From positions 86,798 to 150,797 of the forward strand of contig JBDSXW010000051.1 of NCBI GenBank assembly GCA_039925965.1: a stretch of 64,000 nucleotides of DNA, read 5' to 3'. Under the pieces are notes generated by a model. That model searched no databases, had not been told where the DNA came from, and worked only from the letters and a program-made list of their open reading frames with translations. How positions within the stretch are numbered: the stretch's first letter is position 1; each line of letters starts with the position of its first letter. Both the position numbers and the translations under genes were made by a program. Of this stretch, positions 51,763-61,317 are shown in pieces. The DNA is from JAZKFT01 sp039925965. Lineage in GTDB: Bacteria; Bacteroidota; Bacteroidia; Chitinophagales; Chitinophagaceae.

Positions 51763-53943
51763 TTACCCACCCGGGTGGTATTTTCTTTCTATATGTTTCA
51801 ATACATCTTCCTTATAAAACAAAACCTCTTTAAACCGGCCCTGGGTGTACATTTCAGCCTGGTCGGAAAAGTGTTTTGAAGTTGGATCACCGCTCTCTCC
51901 GCCGGCCAGCAACGACCTCGCTTTGATCCTTTTCCCAAACTCCACAGCACATATAAAACTGTTACCGCTTACCCCGTACCGCTTATTGGTATTAGGATAA
52001 TATTTACTGTTATAGGATGGCAACTGTCCCCAAAGTGCCGATGTAAAACCAACCGGCATGCTGGGCTGGGCATCCTCAAAACGATCCTGCGCTTCGTTGG
52101 CGATCCGCTGAAAACGGTTGACCTCACCCCAGGGCATTTGCCATTTGCCAAACCGTTTAACCAGGTCTATTTTTACTTGTAGCAGGGGCTGCAATAATGC
52201 TGCCGCAGATGCTGAAGCGGCAAACTGTCGGGTTCTCTCCACCTGGTCATTTTCATCCTGGCTAATGTATACTTTTTGTATGGCTGGGCTTACTGCATAG
52301 GCCCATTCCACAGCAAGGGTGGTCGCGATACTACCTGCACTGCTTCGGTAATCCCATGTCCGTAAAACATCCATCATATCTTTTAAAGGCGCATACAACG
52401 AATCCGTTGGTTTTAAGGACATGTCAAAAGAATTGACTAACGCTGGCAACAATATTTCAAAAGCCGAAAGATAGGTATCATAACCGTCCGCAATTATTTT
52501 GTCGATGGTGTAATTGTGTCCTTTGCTCAATAACCGTACTGCATTAACGCCCCTGAAATTCTCGCCATCAGGCGCCATATAGTGCGGGTAATTGCCACGC
52601 AGCGGACTATTATTTCCCGCTACGGTAAACGGCGTGGAATTACAGTTCTGCAGCCAGCCATTGACTGGATTATACAGGTGCACCGTTTGCGCTACCCGGT
52701 GAAGCCCCTTCCATTCCGTACCTGCAATGGTTCCGTCCACCGGTTTGCTCCAATCGTACGAGGGGTCTCTTGCAGGAATAAAATTCCCGTGCCAGTAAGC
52801 GATATTGCCTTTATCATCGGCATACACGGTATTGTTAGAAGTATTGCCCAGCATGTCCATCACTTTTTTATAGTCTTCAAAACCGTTCGCCTTCGTTCGT
52901 TTCCAGCTTTGCGCCAGGCTGATGATGGAGCGATTGTACGATCTCAGGCTGATCCATTTCCCATTCCGGACTGCCATCACAGGGCCATGATGGGTGTAGT
53001 ATGCTTTAATGTTTTTTGTTTTCAATGTCCCGGCTTCGAGGTACCGAAGGGCGATCATCTTCTCCGTAACCGGCTTTTGCGCACCTTCATATTCGTAGTT
53101 CATTTTGCCATTTTTTTCAGACACTTTCTCAAGGTAGGTATCGGCTACATCCACATTGTTGCTGGTATGCATCCAGCCGCAATGTTCGTTAAATCCCTGG
53201 TATACAAAAAACTGCCCCCAGGTTACAGCCCCATAGGCATTAAGTCCCTGATGACTTACTACCTGCACCTCGGGCCGGAAGTAAAAAGTTACATGCGGGT
53301 TGATATACAGGATGGCACTACCCGAAGCGGTTTTTGAAGGCCCAAGCGCAAAGCCATTAGAGCCGGTTTGCTGATCGATTTCGGTTTCAATCATCGTGTG
53401 ATCAGGTGCTTCGCCGGAGTAAAAGTTTTTTAGGTCGGTCGTGGTAATATCGGCGGTGTTAATAGCTCCAATACTGCCGTCGGTCCATAGCAGTGGGTAC
53501 CAAGGTTTAAAACGGGTGATCATGGCGGGTGTAACCTGCTGATTTTTATATAGATAAAAATTGATACCATCAGCCCAGGCATTAAGTAATTGTTTCATCC
53601 AGGGTTCCGCCCGGTTGTAATCGCTCACCGCTTCGGCCGAATCGATCAGCATTTTGATCAGCAGGTCGTTGTACAAATCTTGCTCACCATTCAGCTCCGA
53701 AAGCCGCCCCAGTTTTACGATATAGTTCATCTCTACCCGTTTAAAATCATCTTCGCACTGGGCATACATCAGGCCAAAAACAGCGTCGGCGTCGGTATTA
53801 CCATAGACATGTGGAATCCCCCAGTTGTCGCGGATAATGGTCACGTTCTTTGCCGTCGCTTCACAACGAATGAGCTCGGGCCGGGAAAGCTTTTGACTAA
53901 ATACGGCGATCGGTAAAAGGAAGAATAGGAGAATAGGTTTCAT
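51763..53943 (-). CDS. Penicillin acylase family amidohydrolase
   Basis: From the ATG at 53943 the protein has 726 residues and a signal peptide (MKPILLFFLLPIAVFS). It is an N-terminal-nucleophile hydrolase made as a precursor: alpha-chain sequence (IIRDNWGIPHVYGNTDADAV) runs to the autocleavage site, and the beta chain would start at S195 in GSNGFALGPSKTASG. The Asn/Arg set continues (YINPHVTFYFRPEVQVVSHQ, MHTSNNVDVADTYLEK). Substrates of relatives include beta-lactams, acyl-homoserine lactones and other N-acyl amines. The periplasmic location follows from the signal. Longer upstream starts to 54015 are not supported. Confidence 0.9.
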   Translation of the reverse strand: MKPILLFFLLPIAVFSQKLSRPELIRCEATAKNVTIIRDNWGIPHVYGNTDADAVFGLMYAQCEDDFKRVEMNYIVKLGRLSELNGEQDLYNDLLIKMLIDSAEAVSDYNRAEPWMKQLLNAWADGINFYLYKNQQVTPAMITRFKPWYPLLWTDGSIGAINTADITTTDLKNFYSGEAPDHTMIETEIDQQTGSNGFALGPSKTASGSAILYINPHVTFYFRPEVQVVSHQGLNAYGAVTWGQFFVYQGFNEHCGWMHTSNNVDVADTYLEKVSEKNGKMNYEYEGAQKPVTEKMIALRYLEAGTLKTKNIKAYYTHHGPVMAVRNGKWISLRSYNRSIISLAQSWKRTKANGFEDYKKVMDMLGNTSNNTVYADDKGNIAYWHGNFIPARDPSYDWSKPVDGTIAGTEWKGLHRVAQTVHLYNPVNGWLQNCNSTPFTVAGNNSPLRGNYPHYMAPDGENFRGVNAVRLLSKGHNYTIDKIIADGYDTYLSAFEILLPALVNSFDMSLKPTDSLYAPLKDMMDVLRTWDYRSSAGSIATTLAVEWAYAVSPAIQKVYISQDENDQVERTRQFAASASAAALLQPLLQVKIDLVKRFGKWQMPWGEVNRFQRIANEAQDRFEDAQPSMPVGFTSALWGQLPSYNSKYYPNTNKRYGVSGNSFICAVEFGKRIKARSLLAGGESGDPTSKHFSDQAEMYTQGRFKEVLFYKEDVLKHIERKYHPGG

Positions 53944-54083
53944 CAAATAAATAGTTTTACGGGGTTGCAATTTTTCACAGCCGGCCTGCATGAAAATATT
54001 CATTTTACAGCACAATAAAATTTATCCGCGACAGGCGGTGTTACAGAAGTTAAAAAACAATTAATTTGGAAAAAATTTCAGAC

Positions 54084-54806
54084 ATGAAAAAAATACTTAT
54101 AGCTGTGTTTGCCTTTGCTACCCTTGTGGCCGGAACAGCTATGGCACAGAAAGCAAAGCCGAAAGCAGCGATCAAAACAACCAAAAAGACCAGCAAGGTA
54201 AGAAAGGCCAAAAAAATTGTAGTTGGCGCCGCCAAGACCCTGAACCTCAGTCTGAGCATTCTAAAAGACGACGCCACTTTTACTTACGACCTCAAAAAAG
54301 GCGATAAACTGGTATACCATGTAAACGCTTATGGTAGTGAATATGATTTTATTGTTTCTATCAACGGTTTCGACTACGATAAAGGAATTGATTTTAATTA
54401 TGAAATGACGGCACCAGCCAGCAAAACAGGCCATGTCAAGATTGGGCCCGCAGGATTTCATTCGTCAAGAAAGTATATTAACCAGTTTAGCGGCGGTGAA
54501 CTCAATCTCACCGACGCCAGCACCATCTGGCTTTGCTACGATGCATTCTATGATGACATGCCGAAGCGCCAAACTATGATGACGCTCGACAACGCAGCGC
54601 CCGAGCTTTTCTACCGGCCGGAAGAAGACGCTATAGAACAAGAAATAAAATTTAAAGGTGAAGCCGTAAAAGTGGAAGGTTTCCTGATCAACAATAAAAA
54701 GGATGGTACCGGCAATAAGGAAATATGGGTACACAATTCCTCCAGCAACCCACTTATTCTCAAAATGGATCTTGGTTGGACCATCGAGTTAAAAGAGGTA
54801 CGCTAA
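54084..54806 (+). CDS. Secreted protein of unknown function
   Basis: The ATG at 54084 gives 240 residues with a signal peptide (MKKILIAVFAFATLVAGTAMAQ). A very basic linker (KAKPKAAIKTTKKTSKVRKA) comes next, then a beta-rich domain (TFTYDLKKGDKLVYHVNAYG, FDYDKGIDFNYEM, GHVKIGPAGFHSS). No family is recognised. It ends at a clear terminator before the TonB-receptor gene. Confidence 0.7.
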   Translation: MKKILIAVFAFATLVAGTAMAQKAKPKAAIKTTKKTSKVRKAKKIVVGAAKTLNLSLSILKDDATFTYDLKKGDKLVYHVNAYGSEYDFIVSINGFDYDKGIDFNYEMTAPASKTGHVKIGPAGFHSSRKYINQFSGGELNLTDASTIWLCYDAFYDDMPKRQTMMTLDNAAPELFYRPEEDAIEQEIKFKGEAVKVEGFLINNKKDGTGNKEIWVHNSSSNPLILKMDLGWTIELKEVR

Positions 54807-54827
54807 TTTTACACTGGCATTCATACG

Positions 54828-54867
54828 TGCACCCGGCTTTTCATTAATAGCCGGGTGCATTTTTTTG
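54828..54867 (+). terminator. Terminator after the secreted unknown protein
   Basis: TGCACCCGGCT pairs with AGCCGGGTGCA around a 10-nt loop, followed by seven T. Confidence 0.88.
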
Positions 54868-54972
54868 TCCAGCATTTCCAGGTCCGTAAGAACTATTCTT
54901 TCGTCAAAATCGTACATGGCCTTCGTGAACTTTCCGCTATAATTTCGGTTACTCTTTAAACCTTTTACCCTT

Positions 54973-57900
54973 ATGAGACAACTCTTCTTTCTGCTTGGCA
55001 TTTTATTTATTTCAACATTAGCGATTGGCCAGGCCAATCTTACGGTAACCGTCACCAATACACTTAGTCTGAAACCCATCGGCCAGGTAAAAGTGGCCCT
55101 TGAGAACAAGTCATTGGGTTTGCGGCAGGTATTGACAACGGACGCGGCCGGGAAGGCCTTTTTTACATCGCTGCCTGCTTACAAAGGCTACCAGGTAAGC
55201 ATTACAGACGATAATTACTTTTCCGAGGTCAAAGATGCGATTGAACTTAAATCCGGTGAGCCCGGTATCATCAATCTGGCAATAACTGAAAAAAACAACG
55301 CCGAGCTGGGTGATGTTACTGTTCGGGGTGAAAAGAGAATTGCCCTGAATAAAGTAGACGCTACCGTATCGTCGTATATCACAAAAACAGAAATTGAGAC
55401 GATGCCGATCGAAGGGCGGGACGTTACTAAAAGCCTGTACCGGCTTCCCAATGTAACGTTGTCTACATTGGGTTATAACGAAGCACCAAATGTGGCGATC
55501 AATGGCCTCAGCGGCATCTACACCAATTACCTGATTGATGGTATGGACAACAATGAGCGCTTTCTGGGAAACGTAAAATTTAATACGCCCTTCGGCTTTA
55601 CAGAAAATATTACCGTGCTCACGAATAATTATTCTGTTGAGTTTGGCAATACCAGTAACGGCATTGTAAACCTGGGTACCCGTTCGGGTTCCAATAAATT
55701 TTCGGGTGAGGTATTCTATGTTACGAGACCGGGCAAAGTCATCGACAGCAAATCTTCCTTTGCCGGGCTTGATCTGTATGGCAACCCGGTTAAGGATGGC
55801 TTTCAGCGGCAGCAGCTTGGCATTGGGCTGGGCGGCGCCATCAAAAAAGACAAGACCTTTTTTTACCTGAACCTCGAACAAACTTTTGACATCAAGGACA
55901 ACCTGCTGAATTCACCAGTGTTGGGCATCAATGAAACCGTACGTGGAAAAAACAGCTTTACTTATATCTCCGGCAAACTGGATCAGTACTGGAACAAACG
56001 CTTCCACAGCAGCCTTCGGGCCAATATTGGCAGGTTCGATGTGGACGCCCAGGGTGGCGGCATTACCGGCGGTACCCTATTCCCCTCAGCAGGGGCCACT
56101 CAAAAAAACAGGACTTATTTAATCGCCTTAAAAAACGATTATAAGATCACCGAAAAACTGAGCGGAGAAACCAATTTTCAGCAATCTTTTTTTGAGTGGA
56201 ACTACCGCGACAATCCGAGTATCGGAAAACCAGGTGCATTAGTGCAGGCTCCTGATGGCACGGCAATTGCCAGCATTGGTCCGGCCAATTATATCTTCGA
56301 CGACTTTGAACATACCAGCCAATTTCAGCAAAAATTCAAATTGCTTGCAGGCAAGCATACCTTCAAAGCCGGGGTTGAGTTTACCAGCTCTAATTACCAA
56401 TTATTGGGTGCCGGAAATTCGAATGGCTTTTACACGGTGCGGTTGACACAGGCGCAGATCGACGCCATCAAAGCGAAAAATATCGGATCTAAATTAGACA
56501 TCGGTGACATCCCCTCCGACGTGCAGGTGATTAACTACCTGGTAGACCTGGACAAGTCCGTTTTTGGGACGCGTCAAAATGTGTTTAATGTATATGCCGA
56601 AGATAATTTTGCGGTAAGTGATAAGCTGAATCTCAGCCTGGGCCTGCGTTTCGACTATGACAACCTATCTAAAGCAGGTGGCGACAAAGGCGACTGGAAT
56701 AATATCGCCCCAAGGTTTAGCTTTAATTATAAGATCGACAACAGCAATGTGATCCGTGGTGGTTACGGTATCTTTTATGACAAAATAAAGTACTCCGTCA
56801 CCAGCGATAACCTTCAGTTTAGTAACAACTCTCCAAACTTCAAATTGCAGTTGGCCGAGTTGCAGCGACTTGGGATTCTGAACCCCAAGGCAGACCTTAA
56901 TAAAATTACAAACCCGGGTAACCTGAAAGCTTTCTTTGACCAGGGATCTACACCAGCCTATTTAAAAGGCCTTACTGCCGAACAGGCACAAGGCAACCGC
57001 GCGTTGCAATCGGCCGCCAACTACCGTATCAAGAACCCGGATGGCTATCAAAATCCATACTCGCACCAGTTTACCCTGGGCTACCAGCATAAGGTAAGTG
57101 AGGATGTGATTTTCTCCATCGATATCGTGGAATCCCTCACCCGCGACCTGTTCAGAATTACCAATCTTAATACCGCTTCCTCGTATGTACTACCCACGGC
57201 TACTTCGCCGGTACGTACTACCGCAGCGGCGAACCTTACCCGTCCGGTACCTATTAAAACCGTAGGCGGCCAGTTCGAAGCCACCGTCAACGGCCAGTCT
57301 TACCGCGGCATTGCCAGGGATGTTTTTATGACCGAAACCAAAGGCAGGGCCAATTACACAGCCTTAAATTTAGTAATGCAAAAAGCGAGGGGCGTCAACG
57401 ACAATATCAGTTATCGTGTTTCTTACTCCTTATCCAGGTTTAAAACCGATGCCGAGGGTATAAATGTGCGTGCCACGGATGCCAACAATTGGGATAACGA
57501 ATATAACTACGGCGATAACGATCGTACGCATGTGCTAACAGGCGTACTTACCTGGTATGCAGTTAAAAACTTATCGCTTACTCCTACCCTGCTATTTCAA
57601 AGCGGCCAGCCGATTACGCGGTATTCCGATGCTACCAAATTTGGTGGCGTTACCGATCTGAATGGTAATGGCGAAAATGCCTATGCTAATGCAGGACCGT
57701 CCGATTACCAGCCGGGCGAAATACGTAATGGTGGCGGCAGGCTTCCGGCTTCAACCTCATTCGATTTTTCGGCTAAGTATAAGATCAGTATCAACGGGAA
57801 GCCAGGCATAGAAATATCGGCTGATATTTATAACCTGTTGAATACTGAAAACCTCAGTGGTTACAGCACGGCACGGGGTGGCAGCAATATTGTACAGATA

Positions 57901-57984
57901 GGGCCCGCCAGCCTGAACAATTTGGTAAAACGAGGATCCGCACCACCAAGGCAATTCCAGTTTGGCGTACGCTATATATTTTGA
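54973..57984 (+). CDS. TonB-dependent receptor, Oar-like
   Basis: This 1003-residue outer-membrane protein has a signal peptide (MRQLFFLLGILFISTLAIGQ), a carboxypeptidase-regulatory-like domain (about 20-105) and a plug (IEGRDVTKSLYRLPNVTLST; YLIDGMDNNERF; GNTSNGIVNLGTRSGSNKFS). A 22-strand-type barrel follows and ends PRQFQFGVRYIF, with the terminal aromatic. No SusD-like gene follows. It most resembles the Oar group with no known substrate. A related receptor is cut by the left edge of the window. Confidence 0.93.
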   Translation: MRQLFFLLGILFISTLAIGQANLTVTVTNTLSLKPIGQVKVALENKSLGLRQVLTTDAAGKAFFTSLPAYKGYQVSITDDNYFSEVKDAIELKSGEPGIINLAITEKNNAELGDVTVRGEKRIALNKVDATVSSYITKTEIETMPIEGRDVTKSLYRLPNVTLSTLGYNEAPNVAINGLSGIYTNYLIDGMDNNERFLGNVKFNTPFGFTENITVLTNNYSVEFGNTSNGIVNLGTRSGSNKFSGEVFYVTRPGKVIDSKSSFAGLDLYGNPVKDGFQRQQLGIGLGGAIKKDKTFFYLNLEQTFDIKDNLLNSPVLGINETVRGKNSFTYISGKLDQYWNKRFHSSLRANIGRFDVDAQGGGITGGTLFPSAGATQKNRTYLIALKNDYKITEKLSGETNFQQSFFEWNYRDNPSIGKPGALVQAPDGTAIASIGPANYIFDDFEHTSQFQQKFKLLAGKHTFKAGVEFTSSNYQLLGAGNSNGFYTVRLTQAQIDAIKAKNIGSKLDIGDIPSDVQVINYLVDLDKSVFGTRQNVFNVYAEDNFAVSDKLNLSLGLRFDYDNLSKAGGDKGDWNNIAPRFSFNYKIDNSNVIRGGYGIFYDKIKYSVTSDNLQFSNNSPNFKLQLAELQRLGILNPKADLNKITNPGNLKAFFDQGSTPAYLKGLTAEQAQGNRALQSAANYRIKNPDGYQNPYSHQFTLGYQHKVSEDVIFSIDIVESLTRDLFRITNLNTASSYVLPTATSPVRTTAAANLTRPVPIKTVGGQFEATVNGQSYRGIARDVFMTETKGRANYTALNLVMQKARGVNDNISYRVSYSLSRFKTDAEGINVRATDANNWDNEYNYGDNDRTHVLTGVLTWYAVKNLSLTPTLLFQSGQPITRYSDATKFGGVTDLNGNGENAYANAGPSDYQPGEIRNGGGRLPASTSFDFSAKYKISINGKPGIEISADIYNLLNTENLSGYSTARGGSNIVQIGPASLNNLVKRGSAPPRQFQFGVRYIF

Positions 57985-58150
57985 TCTGAAAAAGAGCCGG
58001 TGTAAATTCAGTTGTCAAGTTTTCGTGGAGGTGGGAAATGACGGCCTATTTTCTCCTGCTGAACCGAGCGTCGCGATAAGCGCATCGACTTCAAGTTGAT
58101 CAGATAAATACAAACGGAAATGAGGGGTTGATTTTACAATATGGGTTTCC

Positions 58151-58253
58151 TTACTAACCCAAGGCTTCAGCCTTGGGACTACTGGCGGCTGTAATTGGTA
58201 GCGTGTTAAAAATATCCTCCCCACTTCCCAAGGCTGAAGCCTTGGGTTAGTAA
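58151..58253. repeat. REPIN-like inverted repeat element
   Basis: TTACTAA plus CCCAAGGCTTCAGCCTTGGG at 58151-58177 is exactly repeated in reverse complement at 58227-58253. Each 20-bp core is itself a palindrome. Two hairpins in inverted order over about 103 bases match the build of REP doublets (REPINs) mobilised by RAYT transposases. No RAYT gene lies in the window. Confidence 0.75.
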
Positions 58254-58464
58254 ATAGGCTGAAAAGAGCTGAAAGGCATTGGCTTTGCATTTTCAGCATT
58301 TGGAGACAGCACTTAACTTTACGCCGCGTACTTGCGGGACCAGTGTCGATGCTCCCGCCATTCCGAAGGGGCGATACATAAAAACCACCACTGACTACCG
58401 AAAAAGTTAAATTAAACAGTTTCTAAGGGGGCTTTGCTTCCCGCACAAAAATTACTATTATCCA
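58254..58464. other. Leader region of the ABC/radical SAM operon
   Basis: No gene is present. A 6-bp hairpin GCGGGA/TCCCGC (58334-58339, 58353-58358) lies about 110 bases before the operon start. I looked for thiamine and cobalamin riboswitch cores and did not find them. No clear TAnnTTTG box is seen. Confidence 0.4.
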
Positions 58465-59691
58465 ATGAAATTTGCCGATATCAGAACATTACTGCTTGTC
58501 ATTATTTCTGTGATTTTTCTTTCGTGCAGTGGTCCGGCGGAAAAGAAGGCAGACACAGCCAATCTTAGCTGGAGCCAGATAGAACAGCAGGCAAAAGGTG
58601 CTACGCTCACGATGGCCATGAGTATGGGTTCTAAAAACATCAACTACTACATGAGCAACTATGCAGTACCAGCCATGAAAGAGCACTATGGTATCACTTT
58701 AAACATTGTTCCCGGGCAGGGTAAAACCATCGTTACCAGCCTGATGGGCGAAAAAGAAGCAGGCAAAGAGGTAGGCCAGATAGATCTCTGCTGGATCAAC
58801 GGCGAAACCTTTTTTCAGTTGCGCCAGATCGATGCCTTGTATGGGCCATACGTGCAGCAATTGCCGAATTTCAAATATGTTGATACCGCTAATCCCATTA
58901 TCAAATACGATTTTCAGCAGGAAGTAAAAGGCTTTGAAACACCCTGGTCATTATCGTCTTTTTCAGTGATCTACGATACGGCCAGGGTTGCGCAAAAGCC
59001 AGTCTCGATGCAGGATTTTGAGACCTATTGGAAACAACATCCCGGCAAGTTTACCATCTCTAACGATTTCAGCGGCATGACCATCTTAAAATCCTGGCTG
59101 ATAGAATTAGCAGGTGGCGGCAATGCACTGGATGGGCCTTTTGATGCCGCCAAATATGAAAAGTACTCGACCCTACTCTGGGCCTGGATGAACCGTAATA
59201 AACAGTATTTCTGGAAAAAGGGCGAAACGTTTCCGGCATCGGGCACCGTGGTTTCACAACTATACAGCAGCGGTGAAATCGATTTTTGCCTGAGTTTTAA
59301 CGACGCTGAAGTAGACAATAAAGTAGCGGAAGGGCTATTCCCAGCGAGTTCCGAAGCCATCATTTTACAATCGGGCGCCATACAAAACACCAACTATATC
59401 GGCATCACAGCCAACAGTGGCAACAAAGCCGCAGCGATGGTGGTTTGTAATTTCCTGCTCTCACCAGAAGCACAGTTGAGAAAGGCCAATATTAATACCT
59501 GGGGTGCCCGGACCGTGCTCGATCTTAATAAACTGGAAAAGGAATGGCAGGAAAAATTTGATACATTGCCGAAGATCAAACATGGCCTTACCGCATCAGA
59601 CCTCAACGGACGGGTAATTAAAGAACCCGATCCGCAATACATGCTGAAGGTGTTTGATGATTTCCGAAAAAAAGTAATTGAAGCCAATTAA
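58465..59691 (+). CDS. YnjB-like ABC importer substrate-binding lipoprotein
   Basis: This 408-residue protein has a lipoprotein signal (MKFADIRTLLLVIISVIFLS plus C21). The mature protein is a type II periplasmic-binding fold (MAMSMGSKNINYYMSNYAVP; QIDLCWINGETFFQL; GNKAAAMVVCNFLLSPEAQL) close to the YnjB group of Escherichia coli. It is the first gene of a five-gene operon; its TAA shares a base with the next ATG. The family's substrate is unknown; metal or thiamine-like compounds have been guessed but nothing here proves it. Confidence 0.82.
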   Translation: MKFADIRTLLLVIISVIFLSCSGPAEKKADTANLSWSQIEQQAKGATLTMAMSMGSKNINYYMSNYAVPAMKEHYGITLNIVPGQGKTIVTSLMGEKEAGKEVGQIDLCWINGETFFQLRQIDALYGPYVQQLPNFKYVDTANPIIKYDFQQEVKGFETPWSLSSFSVIYDTARVAQKPVSMQDFETYWKQHPGKFTISNDFSGMTILKSWLIELAGGGNALDGPFDAAKYEKYSTLLWAWMNRNKQYFWKKGETFPASGTVVSQLYSSGEIDFCLSFNDAEVDNKVAEGLFPASSEAIILQSGAIQNTNYIGITANSGNKAAAMVVCNFLLSPEAQLRKANINTWGARTVLDLNKLEKEWQEKFDTLPKIKHGLTASDLNGRVIKEPDPQYMLKVFDDFRKKVIEAN

Positions 59692-60545
59692 TGTTTTCAA
59701 AGACAGCCAACCGCCTCGCTATTTTTTTATTATTTGCATTGGCGGTTCTGCCATTGCTGGCGGGTATTGGTTATGCGTTGCTATACAGCCTTGGCGTTAC
59801 AGGTGCCCTGAAAACAGGCTTCACTTTTGAGCATTGGAAAAAGCTGTTTACTGAGAACAATGTACTGGCTTCTTTTTTATACAGCGCGGCTATCGCAGCT
59901 GTCTCACTCCTGGTCTCCGTATCAGTCTCCTTGTGGATTGCCTTAACAAATCATCAGCGCTTTCGAAAAGGGGCTTTGTCATACCTTATCTATTTACCGT
60001 TAGCATTTCCTGGTATTGTGGCAGCTTTTTTTTTCTTCCAGTTTCTGTCAAAATCCGGCATCCTTTCAAGATTGTTTTTCCAGTTACATATCACCCATTC
60101 CATAGATGGTTTTCCTGACCTTACCAACGATAGGTATGGTATCGGTATGATTGTCACCCATTGCTTTTTGAGCATTCCATTTTTTGTGCTGCTATTTGTA
60201 AACTTCATTAATACAGAGCGGATCACTGCGTACCTGCAGCTATCAGCTACGCTGGGTGCCGGCAGCCGCAAGTCTGCTTTCCGGGTGGCTATCCCGATGC
60301 TGCTACGCAAAAGTTTGCCCAATATCATATTGTATTTCATCTTTATGTTCGGTGCATATGAGATACCGGTACTGCTGGGCAGGAGCAACCCGGAAACAGT
60401 TTCTGTGATGGCCGTTCGCAAGCTGCAAAAGTTCAACCTGCTGGATATTCCACAAGGTTATGCTATTGCAATACTGTATACGGTCGTCGTGTTTTCACTC
60501 ATTGTCTTAATGCTTAAAAGCCGCAAAATAGCCTATGACCTTTAA
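59691..60545 (+). CDS. ABC importer permease 1
   Basis: This 284-residue protein with six helices is of the BPD transport family. The N-terminal helix (FLLFALAVLPLLAGIGYALL) and the cytoplasmic EAA-like loop LSATLGAGSRKSAFRVAIPM are typical, where the latter contacts the ATPase. In YnjC of Escherichia coli the two permease halves are one chain; here they are separate genes. It overlaps the next gene by 11 bases. Confidence 0.85.
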   Translation: MFSKTANRLAIFLLFALAVLPLLAGIGYALLYSLGVTGALKTGFTFEHWKKLFTENNVLASFLYSAAIAAVSLLVSVSVSLWIALTNHQRFRKGALSYLIYLPLAFPGIVAAFFFFQFLSKSGILSRLFFQLHITHSIDGFPDLTNDRYGIGMIVTHCFLSIPFFVLLFVNFINTERITAYLQLSATLGAGSRKSAFRVAIPMLLRKSLPNIILYFIFMFGAYEIPVLLGRSNPETVSVMAVRKLQKFNLLDIPQGYAIAILYTVVVFSLIVLMLKSRKIAYDL

Positions 60546-61308
60546 GCCTGCCCATATCAGCCGGATGGCCATCGCTTTGGGCTGCATATTGCCAGTTGTA
60601 TTGTTATTTGGCATTTCGCTTTCGCAGAATTGGGCATTCCCAAAACTGCTGCCACAGCAGTTTACAGCTGCTAACTGGTCGGCTCTTTTCACAAAAGGTA
60701 ATTCCATCACGACAGGTTTGTTTACTTCTCTGATAATTGCATTGCTGGTGGCCAGCCTCGCTACAGCATCCGGCTTTTTTACCAGCCAGGTAATAGCTTA
60801 CCACCGGTTCCGCAGACAATTAATTGTACTGGCTTATTTGCCTTTCGTTATATCACCGGTGATCTTTGCCGTATGTCTGAAATTCTATTTTATCAGGATG
60901 AACCTGGTAGGGAATATAATGGGTATCGTGTTGGCCCAACTCATCATTGCATTCCCATACAGTATCATATTTTTTGTCGGCTTCTGGAACCAGCGCATCA
61001 AACAATACCAGATGGCTGTAAACACACTGGGTGGCAGCAATGGCTATGCTTTCAGTAAAGTGATCGTGCCGTTGTCCAGGCCTATGTTACTTGTGTGTTT
61101 TTTTCAATGTTTCCTTATATCCTGGTTTGAGTATGGGCTCACCAGCATTATTGGTTATGGCAAAGTGCAAACCCTTACCATTAAAGTTTTTGATTTCCTC
61201 ACAGAAGCAAACCTGTACTACGCTGCTTTAAGTTGTTGCCTGCTCATCATACCACCGGTGATTTTACTCTGGTTAAATAAACGCATTATCTTTCGCAGAA
61301 TTGAATGA
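60535..61308 (+). CDS. ABC importer permease 2
   Basis: This 257-residue six-helix permease has the EAA-like loop AVNTLGGSNGYAFSKVIVPL at about 161-180. It starts inside the previous gene (11-base overlap) and ends 9 bases before the ATPase gene. Together with permease 1 it would form the heterodimeric channel. Confidence 0.85.
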   Translation: MTFKPAHISRMAIALGCILPVVLLFGISLSQNWAFPKLLPQQFTAANWSALFTKGNSITTGLFTSLIIALLVASLATASGFFTSQVIAYHRFRRQLIVLAYLPFVISPVIFAVCLKFYFIRMNLVGNIMGIVLAQLIIAFPYSIIFFVGFWNQRIKQYQMAVNTLGGSNGYAFSKVIVPLSRPMLLVCFFQCFLISWFEYGLTSIIGYGKVQTLTIKVFDFLTEANLYYAALSCCLLIIPPVILLWLNKRIIFRRIE

Positions 61309-61317
61309 GATTGAATT

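Noticed and set aside
52582..53337. Plus-strand open frame of 251 codons within the penicillin acylase gene
   Set aside because: Antisense shadow; the minus-strand frame carries the whole enzyme family pattern.
55111..55881. Minus-strand open frame of 256 codons within the TonB receptor gene
   Set aside because: Antisense shadow of a complete receptor with signal peptide and plug; no recognisable motif.
58151..58253. Terminator of the TonB receptor gene
   Set aside because: The palindromes are GC-rich enough but have no T-run, and two copies in exact inverted order fit a REPIN-like element better.
58254..58464. Riboswitch before the ABC/radical SAM operon
   Set aside because: Thiamine and cobalamin core motifs were not found; only a 6-bp hairpin is present.
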